Shown: positions 1 through 9,100 of the stretch, piece by piece
Position numbering within the stretch: position 1 is the first letter of the stretch
Layout of the letters: each line of letters opens with the position of its first letter
NCBI GenBank assembly: GCA_030789695.1
Contig: CM061138.1
Span: forward strand, 14,766,214-14,830,213
Reading direction: 5' to 3'
Source: Scilla litardierei
Taxonomy: Eukaryota; Streptophyta; Magnoliopsida; Asparagales; Asparagaceae
DNA length: 64,000 nucleotides
The notes under the pieces: model-generated
What the model saw: the letters and a program-made list of their open reading frames with translations, nothing else
Databases searched by the model: none
What the model was told of the DNA's origin: nothing
Made by a program: the position numbers and the translations under genes

Positions 1-1076
1 ATCTTTAAATATTTTCAATAGTATCAAGAAGTTCCAATGAACTCAGCCCTCTCATATATTTAGGAACCCTATATGAACTCTCAAAAGCCAAGAAAACAGC
101 CAAAAACAAAAAGTTACAACGACTAGATTTTGGGCTGGAACGTCACAGACAGTCGACTCTCCAACGGCTAAATAAATCCCAACGGCTATTATCTGAGACT
201 CGACAGTTGACTGATGAAGACTATACAGTCGACTGAAAACAGGACAGTCGCCTGTTAAACCTTCAGCAGGCGACTGCTGCAGGGGATGGAATAAAACAGA
301 GAGATGCACTCTTTTTCCCAGTATGCATACAGGCAACTGATTTAACAGATGACAGTTGACTGTAAAATAGACAGGCAACTGTTTATCCTTCATCAGTCGA
401 CTGCTGCAAGGGATGGAGAAAAACAGAGAGATATAAATTTCACACTTACGCCTTTCAGACGACTGTTGACCATTTCACAGGCGACTGTAAATTGACCATC
501 AGTTGACTGATGCGAAAAGCCAAGTGGAGTCAATAAAGGTTGACTTGAGCAGTGCACCACAGTCGACTGTAGAAGGCTCGACAGGCGACTGGAAATCACC
601 CAGTCGACTGTAAAACCTTCAACAGGTGACTGTTGGAGAGCCAGAGACTCCAAATGAGTCTTTGGTCAAGATGACCCTATTGGGTTGGATTCTATGATAA
701 TCCTAAGGCTCACTAAGATAGTTAAATGCATATGCATGAATGAGTAGACCATCTATCAAGGCATTACATTAAACATAGACTCAAAAAGGAGAAAAACAAT
801 ACATAAAATATTACATCGATTACATTGCTTTCCTTAAAGTCTATGGCTTCAATCTTGATGCCATGATGCTTTCCATCATCTCCAAGCTTTGGCACCCCTT
901 GAGTCCAAGCTATGGCCCTTCTTCACTTGATGTCCATCTTTACACTAATTGTTTAGTCTCCAAAAATGATATTCTTGAAATGTAACTAAGAGACTAAAAC
1001 AAGAGAGTCATTAGCAACAATATAATGTTGTGATCATCATCAAAATAACATTGGTATGAAACACCAATACTCAACA
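1..1076 (-). mobile_element. Partial SIRE/Maximus-like Copia LTR
   Basis: Read on the - strand, a long LTR begins at 1076 with TGTTGAGTATTGG, followed by a TTTTGATGATGATCACAAC block typical of SIRE-type Copia LTRs, and runs off the left edge of the window. The stretch at about 150-640 is packed with variants of the palindromic decamer CAGTCGACTG, as in the LTR copies at 20696 and 57474. No polypurine tract lies upstream on the - strand, so it may be a solo or truncated LTR. The two short ORFs at 52-393 and 393-653 are open frames through this repeat and are not genes. Confidence 0.6.
150..640. repeat. Cluster of CAGTCGACTG-type palindromic decamers
   Basis: Variants of CAG(T/G)(C/T)GACTG recur roughly every 20-60 bp, several of them perfect palindromes with the SalI core GTCGAC. 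The cluster lies inside the SIRE-like LTR. Comparable clusters occur at 21115-21535 and 58480-58625. Confidence 0.8.
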
Positions 1077-1079
1077 TTA

Positions 1080-2009
1080 CAGTGCTCGTGTCCACTACTA
1101 GGTACCCTTTTCCCACCCACCTTGGGTGAGGTCCAGTTCCTAATGTCCTACAATTACCCGAGGTTTCCAATTATTCATTATAAATATAAAACTATGAAGA
1201 TTAATGCAAATGCATAAAATTATGATCTACTTTTACTTATGCTTCTTTTATACTCACTAGTTTTTTTTCTTTACTTTATTGCATTTCCATTCCGTAGTCC
1301 TTTCTTTCCATCACATGCATGAGATGCCTTACTTCATGTTTATCTAACTCTGTAACTCTTATTATTCATACATGCCTGTGATGTTGTTTACTTTTCTTAT
1401 ATGTTAATTTAATAGACTCTCCTTGTGATATTTGTTTGAATACCTACTTTCTTCCTGAGTTGTAGTACACTTGCTTATAGTCGGTGACCAGACCTTACTA
1501 GGTAAAACAGTTCTGAAACTGACCCTACCTAGTGTAATTCGATTATCCTACTGGGTCACGCATTGACGTGTCCCATTTAATTTTTCAGGATTAGGAGCAA
1601 GGCGGACAGAGTGGTACTTGGTTCTGGAGATTGTTCTGAGATGGAGTTCTCAAAGGGTGGCCTGGAGAGTGGTTCTCAGGAACAATGTATGGAGTGAGTT
1701 GTACCGGGTGTGGACATCTTTGTCCATTAGTGGGTTTTCTGGGATTCTTTTCTGTTTCTCACTATTGTACCTGGTGTTGAGATGATGTAATAAAAATATA
1801 TTTTGGTATTAATGATAAAAGAAGTTTGGACTTGTACTTTTGTTTAATTCTCTGTGTTATTTCTGTGGTGGAGCTTACTTGTACTTTCCAGTACGTACGC
1901 AGTGACCTGCATAATCTTTTGTACTCTCTCTTTCCTCGTAACACTTGCTGCTCTGTGAATACTTGGGACGGATTCGTACTTCTCGGGTATCCTGGGGAAC
2001 GGGGCGTTA
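1080..2009 (+). mobile_element. 3' part of a gypsy-type long LTR (fragment)
   Basis: The stretch ends GGGGAACGGGGCGTTATA, a degenerate form of the ending (GGGTCGTTACA) of the long LTRs at 15951-19069 and 58824-61160. Upstream is the T-rich, non-coding sequence also seen near the 3' ends of those LTRs. The left end abuts the SIRE-like LTR at 1076 and appears truncated. The short ORFs at 1762-1944 and 1826-2188 carry no recognisable domain. Confidence 0.4.
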
Positions 2010-2856
2010 TAAACTATATGAACTCATCAATGACCATGCCAGAAGCGGGCCATCTCATAACAAGTTTCTATTACTACTTTTTACATTTTCTAACTAAGTT
2101 ACAGAGTCTTACTTTTTTTACCTCTAAGAACATCTCCAGACCCATTACAGACCCGTTGACACATCTCGATTGGGTTTGTGAAGAATAATCACTTTGTACA
2201 TGTTCACCTTGTCCACGGATGTCATGTCCCACCGTTTGCATTAAATTTGAGTTGATACCATTCTGATGTGGCAATTGGATGGGTGGAAGCTTATGTAGAG
2301 AGGATGAATACATTCACTGGTATAGTCAAAGACACTGTTGTCATAGTGGATACTATATAGCTTGACTAAAATATTCTGTTAAATGTATATTTGTTCATAT
2401 TTTGCATAGTTCAGGATATATACCATGTTATGTATATTTGTTCATATTTTTGTAATCTTGAATTTGGTATCAATGAAAAATGATTTTTCTAACGTATTGT
2501 ATCAGTTTGTATCAGCATCCTGAACTATGTTATCAGTCTGTATCAGTATGTTGAATTGCTTGTCACGTTGGAAATTTTACTTTATGTGTTGCTTTGTTGG
2601 AAATTCTACTTGCTATGTTCCTGAATTGCTCGTTGAATTGCTTGTTGTGTTGGATCTTCTTCATGAGTTGTAAATTCTGCTTGCTGAATATATCAGTCCG
2701 TATTAGTCAAAAATTACTGAATTTCTTACTGTGTTATATCGGTATGTATCTGAATTACTTGCTGAATATGATATTAGTATGTATCCTGAATTGGTTGTCT
2801 GTATCTATTTTGTAACTTGAAAATTTGCAGTGTAGAAAAAAAAGTAAAGAACACAA
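2010..2856. other. AT-rich stretch without a recognisable gene
   Basis: From about 2390 to 2815 the sequence repeats short words such as TGTATCAG, TTGAATTGCTTG and TTGGAAATT, like a decayed minisatellite. ORFs here (for example 2594-2815, very rich in Leu/Cys/Ile) simply translate the repeat. It may be the outer part of the repeat structure at 2857-5200. Confidence 0.5.
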
Positions 2857-3061
2857 TTACTCACATTGCACAATATGCAAAAATTTGCCTCTTATGCATA
2901 CTGAGTGATTTTAGTTTTTTGCTTCCATTTTTACGCAACGCGCACAACATGCAAAATTTTTGCCTGTTGTGCACGATGTGTAGTTTTATTCTGTGCATCC
3001 ATTTTACTCATTACGTACATCATGCAAAATTTATGCCCGTAGTACACAGTGAGTAATTTTT
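2857..3061. repeat. Left block of ~60-bp palindromic units (three units)
   Basis: Three units at about 2857-2913, 2929-2990 and 3001-3061. Each begins TTACTCA or similar, continues to GCACAACATGCAAAATTT, then returns through the reverse complement (TGCCTGTTGTGC ... GTGAGTAA). Each unit can fold into a hairpin. The same family forms the block at 4729-5200, on the other side of the GRF zinc-finger remnant. Confidence 0.8.
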
Positions 3062-3151
3062 GCATGCACACCATATTTTACCGGAACCAAATTTCTACAA
3101 TTCAGTCAACAACTACAAGCAGCCATGTGTCTTACTTGAAGTTGACCAAAT

Positions 3152-3540
3152 ATGTCAAATTTGTCATGTATCAGATATGTCACCGAGTCAGAATTGGCAA
3201 TGTATCAGATATGTAACTGTGTTAGATATGTCAATGTATCGGATATGTCATTGTATCAGGTCACTGTGTCAGATATATCAATGTTTCAGCATGTCAATGT
3301 TTCAGATATTTCAATGTATCGTAATGGGGTTCATTTTACTACAATATCAACGCATACAAAAGTACAATATTTCAAATTTGTATGTTATCAGATACGCCAC
3401 TGTGTCAGAATTGGCAATGTATCAGATATGTTATTGTGTCAAATATGTCAATGTATCGAATATGTTAATGTTTCAAATATTTCAATGTATCATAATGTGG
3501 TTCATTTTACTGCAACGTCAATGTATACAAAAATATAGTA
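3152..3540. repeat. Duplicated minisatellite built on TGTATCAGATATGTCA
   Basis: An ~18-bp word (TGTATCAGATATGTCAATG and variants) is iterated. The whole ~180-bp pattern, ending in a GGTTCATTTTACT motif, occurs twice (about 3165-3350 and 3390-3535). The ORFs at 3060-3554 and 3152-3538 show the repeat period in their protein (ISMFQ/VNVSDM words), so they are not treated as genes. Confidence 0.7.
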
Positions 3541-3992
3541 AACAACATAGATGATATACAACCAAAACAAAACCACATCATTGGGGAAATATCAAGCACT
3601 ATCATATGACTTGACTGACTTGATGTTGTTGATACATTGTTCATCATATAATTGCTACCGACAGCTTCTCTTCTATTTTCATTGGAACTGGAAAAAGAGA
3701 AACTCGTTTCCTCATGGATATCTCCATAATTCCTTTCTCGTTCTCGAAGCCTTATATTTAACTTTGAAATTTCATGTAGCAACTCTCTGGCATATTTCTT
3801 TCCACGAGAACACATTTCCAGCTCATTAACCCAAACAAAAAACTTACATCCATTGCTCTTGTTGTAATTGATACACCCTTAAAATATTCTCCCAATATGT
3901 TTCCTTGTCATTACAGTCCTCATCAGATCTTTCAATCCACAGAAGCAATTGGGACGTTTCCTATACATTTCATTACTATTTTCCGCGGCCAT
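3507..3992 (-). pseudogene. GRF-type zinc-finger protein remnant
   Basis: Reading from the ATG at 3992 on the - strand gives one frame of about 160 codons with a single internal TAA. The N-terminal part has the GRF zinc-finger layout: CFCG, then GRIF, then GC and GCKFFVWV. The stop falls exactly where family members have the Trp/Phe-Gly-Cys segment (GRxFxGC). After the finger come a charged helix (KKYARELLHEISKLNIRLRE), a Ser/Asn-rich linker and a C-terminal hydrophobic segment that looks like a membrane anchor. This architecture (small GRF finger, coiled coil, C-terminal TM) is common in plants, often in repetitive DNA. Palindromic repeat blocks on both sides suggest it travelled in a transposon. 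The function is unknown. The stop could also be an intron or assembly matter, but no splice sites suggest that. Confidence 0.6.
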
Positions 3993-4224
3993 TAGCTGCA
4001 ACAACAAATTTCATCACATTAACATAATTTTCATTAAGTCCGAACTAATCAATTAAACAAAAAAATGTCTAAACATCATGCAAAGTCAATATATACTACA
4101 TCTAAATTTATAAAAAGCAACATTTTTCTGCAAATCAAATTGGATAACTAGTGCATATGCATGTATATTAAAATAGCAAATGATCAGTTTTTTTTCAGAA
4201 TTTTTCTCAATATCAGCCTGTCCT

Positions 4225-4332
4225 AGATCTTTCCATGAACACATCAGCATTAGAGTCCCACGTAGCTACAATGTTGGAGGTACAGTGTAGCTAATTGGGA
4301 CTCTAATACTGATGTTCTCATGGAGAAGATCC
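4225..4332. repeat. Foldback sequence, ~45-bp arms
   Basis: The left arm (AGATCTTTCCATGAACACAT...) and the right arm (...ATGTTCTCATGGAGAAGATC) are imperfect reverse complements around a short loop. Both arms contain the TTAGAGTCCCA / TGGGACTCTAA core. No coding content. Confidence 0.7.
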
Positions 4333-4431
4333 AGACACATACAGCTGATATTATTACAAAATTCTGCCAAAAAACAACCAATGGACATTTTTATGGAAGA
4401 AGAGTCTTACATGGTGAAGAGAAGAAGAGAA

Positions 4432-4625
4432 GAATAAGTTATGAGTTGGGGAGAGCTCGTGGGCAGCCCTTTATAGAGGAATTGGAGGGCTCGCGTGAAC
4501 CTACAGGAATGCAAATGCGCCTGTAGGAGAATAAGTTATGAGTAGAAGAGGGCTCATGGGCAGCCCTTTATAGAGGAATTGGAAGGGCTCGCACGAACAT
4601 ACAGGAATGCAAATGCGCCTGTGAA
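4432..4625. repeat. Tandem duplication of ~97 bp
   Basis: Two adjacent copies of a unit starting AGAATAAGTTATGAGT, containing GGGCAGCCCTTTATAGAGG and ending in AATGCAAATGCGCCTGT. They differ at about ten positions. It lies between the GRF pseudogene and the right palindromic block. Confidence 0.85.
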
Positions 4626-4728
4626 TCTACATGAATGCAAGGGACACCACGAATAAATAGGGTATCCTCTCTGAATCAGCAGAGGGTAGTTATGTGAGAT
4701 GAGCAAAAAATGATGCACTGAATAAAAT

Positions 4729-5200
4729 TACGTAACGTGCACACCAGGCAAAAATTTTGCTTGGGTAATTTATGTCAGCCAACAAATATTACTCACAATG
4801 CACAACATGCAAAATTTATGCTTATTGTGCGTTGTGAGTAATTTTTGCTGCACCAAGCGTGTTGAATAATTTTTGTCAGTGCAGCAAAAATTACTCATCG
4901 CACAACATGCAAAATTTGTGCCTGTTGTGCGACGTGAGTAATTTTTGACAGTGCTATAACTTTTACTCACCGTGCACAACAGGCAAAAATTTTACATGTT
5001 GTGCGCTGTGAGTAATTTTTGACAATGCTGTAACTTTTACTAACCGTGCATAACAGGAAAAAATTTTACGTGTTGTGCGCGGTGAATAATTTTTGTAGTG
5101 CTGTGCGGTGTGTAATTTTTGTTAGTGCTCAATCTTTTACTCGCTGCGTACAATTGTCAATGGAGAAAAAATTTGCATGTTGTGTGCGATGAGTAATAAT
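4729..5200. repeat. Right block of ~60-bp palindromic units (five to six units)
   Basis: Units near 4729, 4788, 4889, 4964, 5037 and 5131 follow the same hairpin plan as the left block (TTACTCACNGTGCACAACAGGCAAAAATTT and its reverse complement). They are spaced 60-100 bp apart with short TGACAGTGCT-like spacers. Together with 2857-3061 they bracket a ~1.7-kb core. Confidence 0.8.
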
Positions 5201-5684
5201 TGATGCACATCGATCAGTTTTTCGTTTTTTTAATATTCTCAACTTTTTCTTTACATTCGACAAAGATCCGAATTCTTCTTTACGGATTTTCGTGCACAAA
5301 AATTATTCGTGCACAAATTTCGTTTTGGAAAGAAGTTATCAGATTTCGGCTTCACCTTCGCCACAGACAACACAACCGATTTTTACCCCGGTAACTTTTT
5401 TATTTTAGGACATGATAGATTTCCATACAAAAACTACGTGGGTCGGACAATTGATTTCTTCGTAATTTTCACACGATTAGGAACATCCTTTAGCTAATAC
5501 GTATATGTATTTATGATTTTATTAACAGATTTTATAGTGTTTTGGCTTATGGGTATTTTCGGTATTTCCGGTTGTACACTGAGCAACAACTTAAATAATA
5601 ATATTTACAGAGTAAAAATTAAAGCGATCGTGAATAGAGTAAAACAGTAAGTGTGCAAAGCATTTATCATCCAAACAAATTCCA
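5201..5684. other. No recognisable feature
   Basis: Low-complexity AT-rich sequence. The overlapping ORFs at 5200-5394 and 5309-5497 have no domain, no matching neighbour and no splice context. Confidence 0.4.
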
Positions 5685-5862
5685 GGTAGGGATGGTAATG
5701 TGCAGTGCCCAAAGCCCGTTTGGACTTCCAACTGGACATTGCCACATTGCCATTCGTACTAATCATTTATTAGTTCATTGAAAGAATTGGTATGGATGTC
5801 AATGTGGCATGTCCAACTAGAAGCTCAAACGGGCTTTGAACATTGTCCATTACCATCATACG
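5685..5862. mobile_element. Palindromic MITE
   Basis: The left end (GGTAGGGATGGTAATG, then AAAGCCCGTTTGGACTTC and GGACATTGCCACATTG) is matched in reverse complement by the right end (...CATTACCATCATACGG), giving ~75-bp imperfect arms around an AT-rich loop. The TAGGGATGGTAA-like end resembles hAT-derived MITEs, but no clear 8-bp duplication was found. Confidence 0.55.
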
Positions 5863-6104
5863 GATTTCCCGACGGGTTTGTATATTTATTTGGAACCGAC
5901 ACATTAAATATTTATCAACAACTCTTATAGTGTTCCAGCGGCACGGCATAAGACGATTAAAGAGTCCAAATGCCAACGTCCCAATGTCTCTTTAAACCCT
6001 CGCCTGTAACTCCAAAATTTAAAAAAAAAACACCGACTTTATTCTTCATTTCTTCGATCGCTACTGTTCTTATTCAGAGAGAACAGAGAGCCAAAATAAA
6101 AAAA
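5863..6104 (+). promoter_or_regulatory. Presumed proximal promoter and 5' UTR of the PI-PLC gene
   Basis: This is the stretch between the upstream MITE and the PI-PLC start codon. The last ~60 bp (TTCAGAGAGAACAGAGAGCC and a poly-A run before ATG) look like a plant 5' UTR. No convincing TATA box was identified. Confidence 0.35.
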
Positions 6105-9100
6105 ATGAAGGTAAAGTGCTCGAATCTTTTCATCTTTGCTCTTTACATCTCAATCTCTTTACTAATCTTAATCTCTTTCTCTCGCTTTCCTCGTACTACA
6201 GGGACGGATCATGTTATTCTCACTCCTATTTCTCGCCTGTGTTCTTCCCTCCGACTCGGCCGAGGTCTTTCTCTCTTTGAAAAAAATGATCATAAATGAA
6301 TAAATATTACTAATCTCTTGCTCATTCTAAACTGGTATTAATCTTTGCTTATCAGATCGGAGGAAAATGTACGACCAATCAGAGCTGCGACTTGGGGCTC
6401 AAGTGTGACGTCTGCGGGCATCAACCGGCCAGGTGCACGCAGATCCGGCCGTCTGATCCAAAAACAAAGGCGAGGATCCGAATCCTTTAATTCAATTAAT
6501 TAAATTAATTTTGGGTTGTTAATTTGGCTAATTAATTTTTAAATTCAATTTTGCTTAGGAGAAGGGGTTGCCGTTTAATAGGTACTCGTGGCTGACGACA
6601 CACAATTCGTTCGCGATAACGGGCGAGAAATCGGATACGGGTTCCACTATCCTCGCTCCTAGTAACCAGTTGGATACAATCACCGCCCAGCTCAATGTAC
6701 GTTTTCATTCTTTTATTTATTATTACCAAGCACCAAATTCATTAGTTGCTGAGTAATTAATGAATATGCTTTCTAAATATTGTATTATTGTGTCTATGCC
6801 CGACCCGATAGCTCCGTCAAATATACTGTTTGATTAGTTATTATTATTTTTTCTAACAAAAAAAAGAAATAATGTGTGTACTGTTGGATCTCTTCGGCGG
6901 CTATAACAAAAAAAAGCAGCACATGCCAATTTTTCTATGAAGCCCACAGGCACAACAGGCCAATTTTTCTATGAAGCCCATCGGTCGAAGGCAACTTGTT
7001 AGCCTAAAAAATTAATTTAAAAGGGGGATTTAAGGGCAAAATATTCGTGAAAAATCACGGTAAATTACGGGACTAATATCGGGCAGGCGAGGACTTTTTG
7101 GGGATTCTTGGGGGGGCTTTTGGGATGATGAGGGAAACTTTTCCCTCCGACAAAGAAAATGTTTATTCTGGGCTCTTAATCAATTTAATTGATTAAACCC
7201 ATTCAATTTACAACCTTTGCATTGTAATGATTTTTTCTGCAAAAATCACATTTACATGCTTTGCATCTCTGGTATATTCTGTTGGATATTATTTGCGTGG
7301 TTGTGCATTGTATTTAAAACTTAATAATTAGGAAGATCCTGCGACCGCTCTGCCGTTAGTAACCTAACGGTGTATGACGTTGCCCAGTGGTCCAATAATT
7401 ATTAAGTGTTTAAATTATTTATCCATCTCTGCGAATATTAAATGCCTGTGATGCCTGTGATGAAAATGTCTGATGAAAATGTTGATGAGCACAATATTTC
7501 TGCATGAATTGCTAAATGTGGTTTTTGGATCGGCCGTTTAGTCCCACAGTTTATTTCCTGCACTTTTCTTTTATCTTTGAGAGAAATTGTAGTGAGGAAT
7601 TTATGTAAATGTCAAAGAAAGAAGACCAACTTCCATGGAGACGGAGGCCACGCTTGAAGATGGAGATATCATATGGGACCCACGGGGTTTCCAAAGTTGT
7701 ATTTTCATTTTCTTTAAGCTGCAAATTTGTATAATTTGGACTGTGGACTTGTTTGGACTCTTTCTTGTGGGACTGGCCGATCCACACATTTAGTTTTTCG
7801 TTAAACATTGCCTCCGCATGAAAATGTTTTCTCTGAATTAGTTATTAATTCATGCATGTTTGTGCTCTGCTAGATAAATGGCTAATATTGCAAGCGTTAA
7901 TTTCGAAGTACTGGAAGCATCAGGTAGAAACTATTTAAGCTGACAGCTAGATGTAAAGTTTCACCTGCGGGCAAAGTCCATCATCGCTGCTATGCCTGAA
8001 AAAGAAAATGTTAGCGATATAGAGAAGGCGCAAGCCATCACCTATATTCGCCGCCATGTGGACAAGACCTTAAAGGCTGAATACCTTACGGTCAAAGATC
8101 CACTTGAGCTATAGACCGTCCTTGTGGACAGGTATAAACATCAGGAAGATGTTATACTCCCAAGGGCACGATATGAGTGGGAGAACATGAGACTACAGGA
8201 CTTTAAGTCCATTGCTGAGTACAACTCAGCACTTTTTAGCATCACCTCACGCCTGAAGTTGTGTGGTGAAAAAGTCTCAGAAAATCGCATGCTGGAAAAG
8301 ACGTATACGTCCTTCCATGAAAAAGATGCGATACTCATGCAGCAATACCGTGAATGCAAGTTCACCAAGTATTCCGAGCTGCCGTCATGTTTACTCATGG
8401 CCGAGTAAAACAGAGAGCTTCTTCTCTCCACTCACAATATACGCTCCCCGGCACTGCCCCCCACCAGAAGCTCACTATTCCTCTTCCTTCAAAAAGAAGA
8501 GAGATAATAAAAGAAAAGAAAGACCACAGAAGGGGGGTCAACAGAAAAATGCCAAGGGCTATGTACAGCAGCAGCGAAATAATGAAAGTAAGCGGAAGTT
8601 CACGTGGCACAGAAATGACAAAAATAATTCACCCCCACCCAAGAGGGAATGTGAAGACTAGTGCCACAATTGTGGCTTGAAAAGCCACTGGTCCAGAGTG
8701 TGCCGAACTCCGCATCATCTCCAGGATTTGTATAAAAAGAACAAGAAAAATAAAGTTGAAACAAACCTGATGACATCTGATGCTCCAGTCAAGTTTTCAG
8801 CTGACAACTTCGAAAATGATGACTTGCTTGATTAGCCCTTATTTTTATCTTAGCAATTTGTTTTGAGAATAATTTATGAGAGCATTTTAATTATGAAATT
8901 TGTTCTGAATGAAAATGTTTAGTAGACAATAAATGAAAATGTTTATCTAAATATGCATGTGCCGATACGTTTCATCTTTTGAAACTGCTCTCATAAATGC
9001 TTAGTAGACAATAAACACGTACGATTTCTATCAATACAAAGCCCAATATCAGGGCTATATTGAAGATCCAGGGAATGCAACACAGTTGCCCCCAAACGAC

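Noticed and set aside
2594..2815. Leu/Cys-rich 73-codon ORF resembling a membrane peptide
   Set aside because: Product of TTGAATTGCTTG-type repeats. No start context or conserved motif.
3060..3554. 164-codon ORF with repeated VNVSDM / ISMFQ words
   Set aside because: It is the translation of an ~18-bp tandem repeat; period and content follow the DNA repeat.
7878..8835. A host gene with UBN2 and zinc-knuckle domains in the PI-PLC intron
   Set aside because: Stops at conserved Trp codons, the linked pol scraps and the 3' LTR show that it is a Copia gag remnant.
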